Positions 43,801 to 52,928 of a stretch of DNA of 64,000 nucleotides are shown in pieces (position 1 is the stretch's first letter; each line of letters opens with the position of its first letter). A program made the position numbers and the translations under genes. A model generated the notes under the pieces. The model saw only the letters and a list, made by a program, of their open reading frames with translations. It ran no database searches and had not been told where the DNA came from. The DNA is from CAYMPH01 sp964529415. Its GTDB lineage: Bacteria > Spirochaetota > UBA4802 > UBA5550. The DNA lies in assembly GCA_964529415.1 (NCBI GenBank), contig CAZGWD010000006.1:124001-188000 (forward strand), written 5' to 3'.

Positions 43801-44388
43801 CTATCAATGGGCGATGATGTTAATGTACTTGTTGTTGATACAGAGGTTTATTCCAATACTGGCGGGCAGGCTTCCAAATCATCTCCTACTGCAGCTGTTG
43901 CAAAATTTGCTGCATCTGGAAAAAAAATGAGAAAAAAAGATCTCGGTTTAATGGCTATATCCTATGGTTATGTTTATGTAGCTCAGGTTGCAATGGGCTC
44001 AAACCAGAATCAGTATCTTAAAGCAGTTCTTGAGGCTGAAAGCTATCCCGGACCTTCGCTTGTTATTGCATACTCTCCGTGTATAAACCATGGCCTCAGA
44101 TCCGGAATGGGGAAATCCCAGCAGGAAGCTAAAAATGCTGTAGAAGCCGGTTACTGGCACCTTTACAGATATAACCCGCTGCTTGAAAAAGAAGGCAAGA
44201 ATCCGTTTATACTCGATTCAAAAGAACCTCAATGGGATAAATTTCAGGATTTTTTAATGGGAGAAGTAAGATACACGACGCTATTAAAAGAGTTTCCTGA
44301 TACTGCAAGAGAACTTTATCAGGCGGCAGAAGATAATGCGAGATGGAGATATAAAACATATCAGAAATTATCACAATCTCCAGTCTGA
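40861..44388 (+). CDS. nifJ: Pyruvate:ferredoxin (flavodoxin) oxidoreductase, single-chain
   Basis: 1175 residues, full length for the one-piece PFOR. Domain I has YPITPSTTMAEN, domain II about 260-410, domain III the gamma-type region. Two 4Fe-4S ferredoxin motifs start at Cys692 (CIQCNQCSFVCP) and Cys748 (CTGCGNCADICP). The proximal cluster and thiamine diphosphate region follows (GACAGCGETP, GGDGWAYDIGYGGLDHVLS, NTGGQASKSSP). It oxidises pyruvate and CoA to acetyl-CoA and CO2, reducing ferredoxin. It is a central step for an anaerobe and feeds the ADP-forming ligase type at 22211. mntP starts 14 bases later but is not obviously related. Confidence 0.97.
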   Translation: MAGKLKMKSMDGNGAASHVAYAFTEVTAIYPITPSTTMAENVDDWAAYGKKNIFGDIVKVAEMQSEAGAAGSVHGALQSGVLATTFTASQGLLLMIPNMYKISGELLPGVFHVSARSLSTMALSIFGDHSDIYSIRQTGFAMLATAGVQEVMDLSGVAHLAAIKSRVPFLHFFDGFRTSHEIQKIEVIEYEDLAKLIDYKELDAFRERALNPEHPVTRGTAMNPDIYFQAREASNSYYDAVPDIVENYMKEITKITGREYHPFNYYGAPDAENIIVAMGSVCETISETIDYLIAKGEKVGLISVHLYRPFSAKYFMNVFPKTVKKIAVLDRTKEPGANGEPLYLDLREMFYGKENAPLIVGGRYGLSSKDTVPKHIISVYDNLKQKEPKNGFTVGITDDVTFKSLPLGPDVSVVPEGTFEAKFYGLGSDGTVGANKNSIKIIGDTTDRYAQAYFAYDSKKSGGVTVSHLRFGKKQIKSTYLINYPDFVACHVPSYLKQYDMLRGMKKGGTFLLNSVWDAEETKRRLPDHMKKFMAVNDIKFYIINATVIAEELGLGGRTNSIMQAAFFKLAEVIPYKDSENEMKKAIKKSYGKKGDDVVNKNYSAVEKGGEGIEKIEIPAEWKNITVKDAPDDADLPDFVKNIARPMGHLLGDDLPVSAFADMADGTHPQGTSAYEKRGIAVNVPEWHDENCIQCNQCSFVCPHSVIRPFLMTEQEAAGIPAGTKIIKAVGKGFEGFQYRIQISPLDCTGCGNCADICPAKQKALIMKPITTQEIEIERWNYFINNVSCKSNIIANNTVKGSQFTKPLFEFSGACAGCGETPHIKLLTQLFGDRMMVANATGCTSIYSGSSPATPYTVNEDGCGPSWASSLFEDNAEYGFGMNLGASHMREHISNLAKELINETKSEELKAALKEWEESSLFGEKSKLAKKALIPLLEKEDNPKAKEILKQKQFLVKKSIWIIGGDGWAYDIGYGGLDHVLSMGDDVNVLVVDTEVYSNTGGQASKSSPTAAVAKFAASGKKMRKKDLGLMAISYGYVYVAQVAMGSNQNQYLKAVLEAESYPGPSLVIAYSPCINHGLRSGMGKSQQEAKNAVEAGYWHLYRYNPLLEKEGKNPFILDSKEPQWDKFQDFLMGEVRYTTLLKEFPDTARELYQAAEDNARWRYKTYQKLSQSPV

Positions 44389-44402
44389 TAAGCAGAATAA
44401 AA

Positions 44403-44960
44403 ATGGATTTACTCTCAGTTTTTTTAATAGCCGCGGGCCTGTCTATGGATGCGTTCGCGGTTTCTTTGTCTACAGGATTGGCACTCAGATGCACTGCAAT
44501 TGATGCGTTTAAGCTTGCTTTTTTCTTCGGTTTTTTTCAGTTTATGATGCCGGTTATAGGCTGGGCAGGAGCAAGCCGTTTCAGCGATCTGATATCGAGT
44601 TTTGATCACTGGATTGCATTTGCCCTTTTATTGATCATCGGGTTAAAAATGATTTATGAATCACTTCAGAAAGATGAAGACAGGGTATGCCTTGTTTTGA
44701 ATTTAAAGACTCTGTTTATTCTTGCAATTGCCACAAGTATTGATGCTCTTGCAGTTGGAATAAGTTTTGCATTTCTGAATGTTTCTATAGTTCAACCGGT
44801 AATAATTATAGGCGTGGTTACTTTTTTGTTTTCTCTTGCAGGTGTTTATATAGGGAAGAAATCCGGTCATTTCTTTGAAAAAAAGATGGAATTCATAGGT
44901 GGCTTAATCCTTATATTTATTGGAATAAAAATTCTGGTTGAACATATTTTTCTAAAATAA
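44403..44960 (+). CDS. mntP: Manganese efflux pump MntP family
   Basis: 185 residues with six hydrophobic segments and the two mirrored acidic motifs of the family: LSMDAFAVSLSTGL at 14-27 and ATSIDALAVGISFAF near 102-116, each carrying the membrane Asp used for Mn transport. A central FFGFFQFMMPVIGWAG segment also matches. It sits close behind nifJ (14-base gap) without a good ribosome-binding site, so it may be read from the nifJ transcript. It exports Mn2+ across the inner membrane. Confidence 0.92.
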   Translation: MDLLSVFLIAAGLSMDAFAVSLSTGLALRCTAIDAFKLAFFFGFFQFMMPVIGWAGASRFSDLISSFDHWIAFALLLIIGLKMIYESLQKDEDRVCLVLNLKTLFILAIATSIDALAVGISFAFLNVSIVQPVIIIGVVTFLFSLAGVYIGKKSGHFFEKKMEFIGGLILIFIGIKILVEHIFLK

Positions 44961-45036
44961 ATTTAAGATATTCCGATAATAATTATGTCTCATCGTTGTT
45001 TTGATGTGATTATAATTTTTCTGGAAGGTCAATTTT

Positions 45037-45534
45037 ATGAAAAAAATGATTATTATAATTTTTATTACTTTATTTGCTGTTTCATTCCTGTCTGCACAGG
45101 TAAAAAATCCTAAATCCGCTCTTGAGCAGGCTGCAGATGACTCCAAATATCAGTCAGGCGCGATGTTTTTCAGTTTGAACAGGTATGACAAGGCATTGCA
45201 GGAGTTTTCCGAGTATCTGGAAATTTATTATAATGGAAATCACAGACACGAAGCATATAAAAAAATAGCTGAAATTTATATATTGAGTTTTGATTATCAG
45301 AAGGCAGCGGATAAATATAAATTATTATATGAAGAATTCAGCTCAAGCGAAGACGGCCTTGAGGGATATTTCAGAGCAGGAATCTGCTATCAGAAAATGG
45401 GCTATGATGATAAAGCAAAGGATATTTTTACTGAAATACAGACGAATTATCCTGAATCATCATTTGCAAGGCAGTCGCAGGCTCAGCTTGATTTGATGAA
45501 AATATTGGCATCTGACGGTATTGTTTCTAAATAG
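45037..45534 (+). CDS. Exported TPR protein (YbgF/BamD-like)
   Basis: 165 residues with a signal peptide (1-21, ending FLSAQ) and three TPR-like units (about 40-160: QSGAMFFSLNRYDKALQEFS, ADKYKLLYEEFSSSEDGLEG, YFRAGICYQKMGYDDKAKDI). The C-terminal unit with IQTNYPESSFARQSQAQLDL has the typical YbgF/CpoB repeat spacing. GGAAGG lies nine bases before the ATG. Periplasmic scaffold role is inferred. It resembles the gene at 32638 in design, though it is shorter. Confidence 0.7.
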   Translation: MKKMIIIIFITLFAVSFLSAQVKNPKSALEQAADDSKYQSGAMFFSLNRYDKALQEFSEYLEIYYNGNHRHEAYKKIAEIYILSFDYQKAADKYKLLYEEFSSSEDGLEGYFRAGICYQKMGYDDKAKDIFTEIQTNYPESSFARQSQAQLDLMKILASDGIVSK

Positions 45535-45630
45535 TCCGCGAATTTATAGCAACTGAATTTAAACTAATTATTGATTTACTACTTGACTCTCTGCTGATTT
45601 TTTGATTGTATGAATATTAAAGGATTATTG

Positions 45631-45840
45631 ATGCAAATTACAGAGGATCATCCGGCAGGCAATTTGAAACAGACAATTAAAAAAGCAGTTAAAAGCAAAC
45701 TTCCGGCAAAGAAACTGAAATCAGATACAAATGACGGAATTGACAGCAGTTCCCTTTTAAAAGCTATAGATGAAGGAATGCTGACTGAATCTATCGAAAA
45801 AATTATTTTTATTAAAAAACTCATGTCGCGGATTCAGTAA
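45631..45840 (+). CDS. Antitoxin-like small protein (partner of RelE-type toxin)
   Basis: 69 residues from the ATG at 45631, which has AAAGGA six bases upstream; an ATG at 45610 adds seven residues. It is basic at the N-terminus (NLKQTIKKAVKSKLPAKKLK) and helical at the C-terminus (SLLKAIDEGMLTESIEKIIF). It ends five bases before the RelE/ParE-type toxin gene. The order and spacing are those of type II toxin-antitoxin pairs. No DNA-binding family is recognised in the short sequence, so antitoxin status rests on context. Confidence 0.55.
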   Translation: MQITEDHPAGNLKQTIKKAVKSKLPAKKLKSDTNDGIDSSSLLKAIDEGMLTESIEKIIFIKKLMSRIQ

Positions 45841-45845
45841 ATAAT

Positions 45846-46112
45846 ATGGAAATTGAAATAAAAAAAAGCTTCACAAAAGATATCGACAAGATCCGTGATA
45901 AAAAAATTTTAAACACTATAAATGATATTATAGTTCAGATTGAAAAGTCATCCATGCTGAAGGAAATCAAGCTGATAAAAAAGCTGGAAGGCTCAAAAAA
46001 ACACCACCAGATAAAAATCGGCGATTACAGATTCGGTCTATTCGTTGAAAATAATATTATTCACCTGGTTCGATTTCTACACAGGAAAGAGATTTACAGA
46101 TATGTACTGTAA
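45846..46112 (+). CDS. RelE/ParE-family toxin
   Basis: 88 residues, right for the RelE/ParE superfamily. It opens MEIEIKKSFTKDIDKIRDKK and closes with IKIGDYRFGLFVENNIIHLV and RFLHRKEIYRYV, the strand pair with basic Arg/His residues typical of RelE-like mRNA endonucleases (YRxxF-x-x-x-R-x-x-I-Y). It probably cleaves ribosome-bound mRNA. The upstream 69-residue gene is the likely antitoxin. The pair sits between a TPR gene and a convergent oxidoreductase gene, with no neighbouring mobile element visible. Confidence 0.82.
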   Translation: MEIEIKKSFTKDIDKIRDKKILNTINDIIVQIEKSSMLKEIKLIKKLEGSKKHHQIKIGDYRFGLFVENNIIHLVRFLHRKEIYRYVL

Positions 46113-46120
46113 GGGAATTA

Positions 46121-47620
46121 TCACAATTCAGTAGTATCAAATTTCTTTTTATCCTCTCGGCATATCTTCTGCGTTATGGACCTCCCGCTCATTCCGCATG
46201 GAGGGAGTCCTCCGCCCGGATTAGTCCACTGGCCAAGCATATAGAAATTTTTTAAACCCGGAAGCGTCTGTCCGAGATTTTTCATCATATTTTTCCGTGT
46301 TGGGGCAAAACCCTCGTAACTGCCGCGCCAGTTTCCTGTATAGCGGATTATTGTTGCAGGTGTTGCAACATCAACAACTTCTACTGCTTTTTTAAAACCT
46401 GCGAATTCAGAATCGATTGCATCAATTATTGCTTTAGAAACCGCAAGTTTTTCGGCACTGTATTTTTTTGGGTTTTCATCGCGTAGTATTGTCCAGTATG
46501 TTTCATTGCGGGTTGATATCATTACCATGGCTGAGGTTTTACCTTTAGGAGCGTTTGTAGGATCAAAAGACATGAATCTTACACCTAAGGTTTTAAGGCG
46601 CAGCGCACCATTTTCGAGTATTATTTCCTTTTTAACAGGGAAAATGGACATTGAAGGCTGATTGCTGAAATCTTTATTAAGGCCGATTCCAATCTGAATT
46701 ATAGAAGGGAAAAGCGAATAAGATTCATAAGCGTTTTTAAGAAGTGGTGATATGTATTTGCCTTCAAGCATCGAATAAATTGTTGTGTATCCGTCAGCTG
46801 CTGAAATAACTCTGTCAGCTTTATGTTTTTTTCCATTGGATAATATTCCTGTAACTGTATCGTTTTCTACCAGAATCTTTTCAACTTTTTCTTTGTAATG
46901 GATTTTTCCTCCAAGGGTAATATAGCGCGCTTCAATTGAGCGTGAAAAAGCAAGCGAACCTCCGATAGGATATCCTGCAGATTTTATATTCATGTAGCCG
47001 AGCATCATCATCATACCGCTCATTGGAAAATCCGGCAGGCCGTTTTCCTGATAAAATGTTCCGAAGAATTCTTTCAGAATAGGGCTTTTCAGTCCTGATG
47101 CAAATAATGAAGAACTTATTTTACCCCATTTTAGAAAAGCTGGAAGAGCAGATAAAGCACCTGTAATCATTGAAATATTTTTTAAAAAAGAATGTTTTCC
47201 AATAGGCATATCAAGAGCAGACATCTTTTTAATTCCTTTGCAGAAAGCGCTAATCTGCGCTTTATCATCAGGTCCGAGACGGAGCATCTCTTTTTCGAGA
47301 CGATCGGGATCAGTATACATGGTAAATTTGGTTCCATCAGCAGATTTATAGGTTACGTATTCATCCCATTCAACAAACTTGCGGTTTTTTACAGCTCCAA
47401 GCTCCTTCCAGATGATATGCATATCGGTTGAAGGGCCAGATCCCATAAGCCAGTGAATACACCCGTCAAACCTGTACCCTTTTCTGGTCCAGGCTGTGCA
47501 AAGTCCTCCAGGCAGATTATGCATTTCAAATATTTCTGTATTATATCCATTCATCTGGAGGTATGTTCCTGCAGCAAGGCCTGCAATGCCTCCTCCGATA
47601 ATAATTATATTACCATTCAT
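46121..47620 (-). CDS. CrtI-like FAD-dependent oxidoreductase
   Basis: 499 residues. The N-terminal dinucleotide fold IIIGGGIAGLAAGTYLQMNG is followed by the FAD-binding Glu in FEMHNLPGGLC, as in phytoene desaturase/carotenoid and retinol saturase proteins. The sequence KADRVISAADG is the second FAD motif, and the C-terminus has the conserved WTNPGGGLPPCGMSGR segment. No other carotenoid genes are in the window, so the substrate is unknown; related family members act on isoprenoids or on fatty acids. GGAG precedes the start. It converges on the toxin gene with eight bases between them. Confidence 0.88.
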   Translation of the reverse strand: MNGNIIIIGGGIAGLAAGTYLQMNGYNTEIFEMHNLPGGLCTAWTRKGYRFDGCIHWLMGSGPSTDMHIIWKELGAVKNRKFVEWDEYVTYKSADGTKFTMYTDPDRLEKEMLRLGPDDKAQISAFCKGIKKMSALDMPIGKHSFLKNISMITGALSALPAFLKWGKISSSLFASGLKSPILKEFFGTFYQENGLPDFPMSGMMMMLGYMNIKSAGYPIGGSLAFSRSIEARYITLGGKIHYKEKVEKILVENDTVTGILSNGKKHKADRVISAADGYTTIYSMLEGKYISPLLKNAYESYSLFPSIIQIGIGLNKDFSNQPSMSIFPVKKEIILENGALRLKTLGVRFMSFDPTNAPKGKTSAMVMISTRNETYWTILRDENPKKYSAEKLAVSKAIIDAIDSEFAGFKKAVEVVDVATPATIIRYTGNWRGSYEGFAPTRKNMMKNLGQTLPGLKNFYMLGQWTNPGGGLPPCGMSGRSITQKICREDKKKFDTTEL

Positions 47621-47727
47621 AAATACACTCCATTAAATTTCGTAAATTTAATCACTAATCCATCAAATTGAAAATAAGTTCAAGAATAAATTACTTTTCA
47701 TGCCTTCAAATAACTTTCTTTTAAAAC

Positions 47728-47758
47728 TTGACAAAAAAGCCCTGTTTTTAGGTTTATA
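47728..47758 (+). promoter_or_regulatory. Candidate aspS promoter
   Basis: TTGACA at 47728-47733 and TTTATA at 47753-47758, separated by 19 bases, about 70 bases upstream of aspS. The spacer is longer than ideal. The opposite strand carries the oxidoreductase gene start nearby. Confidence 0.35.
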
Positions 47759-47829
47759 TCATCTGTTAATTCTAATGTGAAAATAATTGAATTTTTTAAA
47801 TAAATAAATAAATTATCCAGGGAATAAAT

Positions 47830-49605
47830 ATGTTTGAAAATAAATCTTACTGCGGCGAAATAAAAGAATCAGATGAAGGAAGGGAAGTTACCCTTGCTGG
47901 CTGGGTAGATACAAAACGAGATCTTGGCGGAATTATCTTTATTGAGCTAAGAGACGTAACCGGGCTGATTCAGGCTGTGTTTGATTCATCAGTTTCACCT
48001 GCTGCAGCTGCTGATGCTGATAAAGCCAAATCTGAATATGTTGTTTATATAAAAGGCAAAGTAAGAAAGCGTTCTGCTGAAACAGTAAATCCTAATCTTC
48101 CAACAGGAACAATTGAAGTTGCTGCAGATACTATAGAAATACTAAATGCTTCAGCTCCGCCTCCATTCCCGATCAATACAAGGGATAATCTGAGTGAAGA
48201 GGTGAGACTTAAATACAGGTTTCTCGACCTCAGACGCGAGGAAATGAAGGAAGCTGTTATCAAGAGACATCTGCTAATGCAGAGCACAAGAAAATATCTG
48301 GTTGAAAAAAGATTTTTTGAAATTGAAACTCCAATACTGAATAAATCAACACCTGAAGGTGCAAGGGATTTTCTTGTGCCAAGCAGAATAAACAAGGGTG
48401 AATTTTACGCGCTTCCCCAGTCTCCCCAGCTGTTCAAGCAGATTCTTATGATTGCAGGCTATGACAGATATTTTCAGATAGTTAAATGCTTCAGGGACGA
48501 AGACCTCAGAAATGACCGCCAGCCGGAATTCACGCAGATTGATATGGAATTTTCATTCATCAATCAGGATATGGTGATTAAACTGATAAACGGCCTGCTT
48601 AAATCAATAGTAAAAGATGTTATTGGGCGAGATATTGAGGATGATATTATCCGCATAACATATGACGAAGCTGTATCAAAATACGGCACAGATGCTCCTG
48701 ATACAAGATTCGGTCTTGAACTCCGCGACTGCGGAGACATTTTTGCGAAATCAACATTTAATGTGTTTTCGGGCGGGCTTGCTTCAGGAGGAATCATCAA
48801 GGGATTCGCTGTTGAGGATGACGGAAAAATTTCAAGAAAGATGAGCGATGACTATACCGAGCATGTAAAGATATTCGGAGCTAAAGGTTTTCCAATGGTC
48901 CGTTTTAAAGATGGAAATCTTGAAGGCGGAATTTCCAAATTCATAAGCGAAGAAGAAAAAAACGGACTTGTAAAAAGATTCTCGTTATCCAAACCGGCAA
49001 TTTTATTTTTTTCTGTGGACAAGGCGTCTGTGGTTAACCAGACACTTGCCAACATGAGAAAAAAAGTTGCGCATGATCTGAACCTAATTGATGAAAACAA
49101 ACTTAACTTTCTCTGGGTTACAGACTTTCCTCTATTTGAATATGATGAAAAGGAAAAAAGATTTTTCGCGAAACATCATCCTTTTACAGCTCCGGCAGTT
49201 GAGGATATTCCAAAACTTGAAAATCTTAAACCGGAAGATGCGGATTTAATAAAGGCTCAGGCTTATGATATAGTTTTAAATGGAAGCGAAATCGGAGGCG
49301 GTTCGATCAGGATCAGCAATACAGATCTTCAGAGTAAAATTTTCTCACTTCTGGGTATATCAAAAGAAGAGGCAGATGTTAAATTTTCATTCCTGCTTGA
49401 GGCTTTGAAATATGGAGCACCTCCTCATGGAGGTCTTGCACTCGGCCTTGACAGGATAATGACGCTTCTGTTAAAAAGAAATTCAATAAGAGATGTTATA
49501 GCTTTTCCAAAAACACAAAAGGGTCAATGCCTGATGAGCGGAGCCCCTTCACATGTTGTTCTGGAACAGCTAAGAGAGCTCTCGATAAGGGTTGTTGAAA
49601 AATAA
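47830..49605 (+). CDS. aspS: Aspartate--tRNA ligase
   Basis: 591 residues, the full bacterial form with GAD insertion. The anticodon-binding OB fold opens with GREVTLAGWVDTKRDLGGII and FIELRDVTGLIQ. Class II motif 2 is FRDEDLRNDRQPEFTQIDME, and motif 3 is GGLALGLDRIMTLLLKR. It charges tRNA-Asp (and possibly tRNA-Asn) in the cytoplasm. AGGGA sits six bases before the ATG. It heads the collinear run aspS-phoH-pgpH-ybeY-tilS-ftsH. Confidence 0.97.
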   Translation: MFENKSYCGEIKESDEGREVTLAGWVDTKRDLGGIIFIELRDVTGLIQAVFDSSVSPAAAADADKAKSEYVVYIKGKVRKRSAETVNPNLPTGTIEVAADTIEILNASAPPPFPINTRDNLSEEVRLKYRFLDLRREEMKEAVIKRHLLMQSTRKYLVEKRFFEIETPILNKSTPEGARDFLVPSRINKGEFYALPQSPQLFKQILMIAGYDRYFQIVKCFRDEDLRNDRQPEFTQIDMEFSFINQDMVIKLINGLLKSIVKDVIGRDIEDDIIRITYDEAVSKYGTDAPDTRFGLELRDCGDIFAKSTFNVFSGGLASGGIIKGFAVEDDGKISRKMSDDYTEHVKIFGAKGFPMVRFKDGNLEGGISKFISEEEKNGLVKRFSLSKPAILFFSVDKASVVNQTLANMRKKVAHDLNLIDENKLNFLWVTDFPLFEYDEKEKRFFAKHHPFTAPAVEDIPKLENLKPEDADLIKAQAYDIVLNGSEIGGGSIRISNTDLQSKIFSLLGISKEEADVKFSFLLEALKYGAPPHGGLALGLDRIMTLLLKRNSIRDVIAFPKTQKGQCLMSGAPSHVVLEQLRELSIRVVEK

Positions 49606-49606
49606 T

Positions 49607-50575
49607 ATGCATGAAAGCGTATTTGAAATAGACAATAACGCCATATTAAAATCGATCTGCGGAAGCAGTGACAGAAATATCAGAAAAATTGAAGAGCTTT
49701 CTGAGGCTTCAATAATTCCGCGCGGATCAACACTCGTTATTAAAGCATCAAAAGAAAGAAATGACAGGCTGATGAAGCTTCTTCATTTAATGGCAGACAT
49801 TCTTGACCAGAAAGACAGCTCTTATGAGTTTGATGATTTCGATATCAGGTACCTCACGCGATCTTTCATGTCCGGACAGCAGCTGAATGCGGATGATTTC
49901 AGCAGCCTTAAAATGAAATTTCCTGATAATGGGAAAATTATTGTTCCGAAAACCATCAATCAGGCTGATTATATCAATTCCATGAATAAAAATCCCGTTA
50001 CAATCGGGATTGGACCTGCAGGTACAGGTAAAACATATCTTGCAGTTGCTTCTGCTATATTCAATTTATTAAGAGGAAAGATTCAGCGTATAATTTTAAC
50101 CCGTCCTGCAGTGGAAGCCGGTGAAAATCTGGGATTTCTTCCCGGAGATCTTATTCAGAAAATCAATCCGTATTTAAGGCCGCTATACGATGCGCTATTT
50201 GACATGCAGTCAGTTGAAAGAGTTGCAGCATTGATTGAAAAAGAAATAATTGAAATTGCTCCGCTCGCATTTATGCGCGGAAGAACTTTAAATAACGCAT
50301 TCGTAATACTCGATGAAGCACAGAATACAACATCGTCGCAGATGAAAATGTTTTTAACCAGGCTCGGCAATAATTCCCGATTTGTAATCTCAGGAGACAT
50401 TACCCAGGTTGACCTTGACATTTCAAAGAAATCAGGACTTTCGCACGCGCATAAAGTATTGAAAGATGTAAGGGAAGTCAGGTTTATTGAATTTGCCAAA
50501 GAGGATATTTCGCGCCATCCGGTAGTTGAAAAAATAGTTGCTGCTTATGAAAAGCACGAGGGAAGGGATAGCTGA
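49607..50575 (+). CDS. phoH: PhoH-family ATPase
   Basis: 322 residues from ATG 49607, one base after the aspS stop. Walker A is GPAGTGKTYLAVASA near residues 133-140, Walker B is VILDEAQNTT, and the conserved GRTLNNAFVIL and FVISGDITQVDL stretches confirm the family. A KH-like N-terminal segment (about 20-75) precedes the P-loop. PhoH is a phosphate-stress-linked ATPase, often next to ybeY and the HD-domain membrane protein, exactly as here. It probably acts on RNA. The next gene starts one base after the stop. Confidence 0.93.
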   Translation: MHESVFEIDNNAILKSICGSSDRNIRKIEELSEASIIPRGSTLVIKASKERNDRLMKLLHLMADILDQKDSSYEFDDFDIRYLTRSFMSGQQLNADDFSSLKMKFPDNGKIIVPKTINQADYINSMNKNPVTIGIGPAGTGKTYLAVASAIFNLLRGKIQRIILTRPAVEAGENLGFLPGDLIQKINPYLRPLYDALFDMQSVERVAALIEKEIIEIAPLAFMRGRTLNNAFVILDEAQNTTSSQMKMFLTRLGNNSRFVISGDITQVDLDISKKSGLSHAHKVLKDVREVRFIEFAKEDISRHPVVEKIVAAYEKHEGRDS

Positions 50576-50576
50576 T

Positions 50577-52841
50577 ATGGGATCTCTTTATAAAAATTTT
50601 ATCCAGAAAATCGATTTTGTTGCACGCACTCCCAATCTAAAGTTTTCATTTATAGGCATTATTTTTGTTATATTCCTTTCTACAATTCTGCTAACTTTTA
50701 AAATGTCAGGTTCTTATTATGATTATTCTATAGGAGATATAGCTGCAGCAGATATAAAAGTAATCAAGGATATAAATTACGAAAATGCAGCTGAAACTGA
50801 TAAAAAAAAGAAGCTTGCTGAAGAGTCAATGCTTCCGGTTTACGACAGGGATGATTCTGTCCTGCTTGATAAGATGAAGATGTCCGGAATTTTTTTCGAT
50901 TCAATCGCAAATATTCTCAGAGAAAATCCTCCAATCGGAACAGATGATCTGACATTTCAGGTGCTTGCTCTCAAGTCAAGACTTCCGAAATATAATTCTC
51001 TGCCGAATGATGTAATTGCATCTTTATTCAGATTCGGAAATACAGATGAATTGAAAAAAATCTCGAATAAAATTTTTATATATTTATATGGGGAAAATGA
51101 AAGAGGTATTATTGAAAATCACCCTGTAAAAAAATCTGATAATATGAAAGTTGTTTTAAGATATATTAAATCTGATTCAAAAGATGAAAAAATTACAGAT
51201 TTTTCAGGCATAATTAATGTCAATGAAGCAAGAAATATTATTCCGAAATATGTATATTCATCATCGCCGAATCTTCCAAAGAAAACTCAGATTGCTCTTT
51301 CAGCTTATTTATCAGATCAGATCATTTCAAATGTAGTTGTAAATGAAGTTGAATTTAAAAGAAGAACTAACGAAAAAATTTCATCTGTAAAACCTTCAAT
51401 GAGTATTTTGAAAAAAGGCCAGATTCTTGTCAGGGAAGGCGATAATATAACTCCTGAAATATTCAGCAGAATTCAGATATTGAATAAATACGCAGAAATA
51501 TCGCACATCGGGTTTATTTTCGGTGTGTTTGCAATTCAGATAATATTTCTGATAATTTTCGGATATTTTATCATTGAATCAAGCAGCGATCTTTTATTCC
51601 GTTTCAGCTCTTCAGCAATTATTTTTTCCGCTTTGATATTTTTTATGCTGTATACATTCGTAATTTCAAAATCAGACATTTTATCAGCATCAAAGCTTTC
51701 GTTTGCACTTTACCTTCCGATCCCATTTGTCACTATGATAATTTCCATCATTTATAATTCTGTACTGGCTTTTTTTGTAGGTGTTCATATAGTATTTTTT
51801 ACTGCCATGATTTCCGGTGGAGATTTCTCTGTTGTAATCGTGGCTTTCAGCTCTGCAATGATCGGAGTTTTCGTAAACAGCAATGTTGAAAGGAGAACAG
51901 ATTTTCTCAAGGGCGGATTTATTCTCGGTTTTTTTAACAGCATAGTTGTTCTTGCAGTTGCTCTAATGGATGAGATGTCCTATATGCACGGAATTAAAAC
52001 TATTCACATCTGTTTTATTAACGGTATTGTAAATTCAATACTTGTTATGGGTGTTCTGCCTTTATATGAAAATATTTTCGGAATAACAACACGGTTCAGG
52101 CTGCTCGAACTATCTGATCTCAATGCTGATATTTTCAAAAAGATGCTCGTAAAGGCTCCGGGAACATACAATCATTCAATCATCGTGTCAAACATGGCTG
52201 AGGCAGCCTGCAAGGATATTCAGGCTGAGTACCTGCTCGCAAGAGTAGGCGCATATTATCATGATATCGGCAAAATTGAGAATTCCGGTTTATATATAGA
52301 AAATAAAATTACAGATCCGTCTGCATCCAGACTCACTCCGCATGAATATGCTGCTTCAATAATATCTCATGTTGAAAAAGGTGAAGAGCTCGCAGGTAAG
52401 TATAAAATTCCTGAAGCTGTAATGGATTTTATAAGGGAACATCACGGCAGGGGCCTAATGACATATTTTTATCATCAGGCATTGGAGAAAGCTGCTTCAT
52501 CGAAAAAACATATTCCTGTAATTAAGGAGCATTTTCAGTATCCGGGTCCGAAACCGCACAGCAGGGAAACTGCTGTTGTTATGCTTGCTGATTCGATTGA
52601 AGCAGCTTCAAGATCTCTTGTTGAGCCGACAGTGCTGAAGCTTGAATCCCTTGTTAAAAAAATTATCTTCAACAAACTTAATGAAGGAGAACTCGATAAC
52701 TCCGGTCTCTCCATGTCGGATCTGACTAAAATTCAGAACTCATTTCTTCGTATATTAAATGGAATTTTTCATACAAGAATTGAATATCCGAAAGCAGAGG
52801 ATATTTCAAGACTTGAAAAGAAAATCAGGAAAAAGAAATGA
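50577..52841 (+). CDS. pgpH: 7TM-HD phosphohydrolase (PgpH family)
   Basis: 754 residues from ATG 50577 (AGGG upstream; the phoH stop is at 50575). Layout: one N-terminal membrane segment (about 21-42), an extracytoplasmic 7TMR-HDED-type domain (about 45-285), a block of seven membrane segments (about 300-480) and a cytoplasmic HD domain (about 515-690: NHSIIVSNMAEAACKDIQAE, VGAYYHDIGKIENSGLYIEN, with the HD pair). PgpH of this family hydrolyses cyclic-di-AMP. It sits between phoH and ybeY as is usual. c-di-AMP action here is inferred from the family. Confidence 0.93.
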   Translation: MGSLYKNFIQKIDFVARTPNLKFSFIGIIFVIFLSTILLTFKMSGSYYDYSIGDIAAADIKVIKDINYENAAETDKKKKLAEESMLPVYDRDDSVLLDKMKMSGIFFDSIANILRENPPIGTDDLTFQVLALKSRLPKYNSLPNDVIASLFRFGNTDELKKISNKIFIYLYGENERGIIENHPVKKSDNMKVVLRYIKSDSKDEKITDFSGIINVNEARNIIPKYVYSSSPNLPKKTQIALSAYLSDQIISNVVVNEVEFKRRTNEKISSVKPSMSILKKGQILVREGDNITPEIFSRIQILNKYAEISHIGFIFGVFAIQIIFLIIFGYFIIESSSDLLFRFSSSAIIFSALIFFMLYTFVISKSDILSASKLSFALYLPIPFVTMIISIIYNSVLAFFVGVHIVFFTAMISGGDFSVVIVAFSSAMIGVFVNSNVERRTDFLKGGFILGFFNSIVVLAVALMDEMSYMHGIKTIHICFINGIVNSILVMGVLPLYENIFGITTRFRLLELSDLNADIFKKMLVKAPGTYNHSIIVSNMAEAACKDIQAEYLLARVGAYYHDIGKIENSGLYIENKITDPSASRLTPHEYAASIISHVEKGEELAGKYKIPEAVMDFIREHHGRGLMTYFYHQALEKAASSKKHIPVIKEHFQYPGPKPHSRETAVVMLADSIEAASRSLVEPTVLKLESLVKKIIFNKLNEGELDNSGLSMSDLTKIQNSFLRILNGIFHTRIEYPKAEDISRLEKKIRKKK

Positions 52842-52928
52842 TTTCAACATTGTCATTTCCGCGCAGGCGATGGCATTCACTACTGGTGAATCTGTTTTAA
52901 GATATGAATAATAGATACAGGTTTTGAA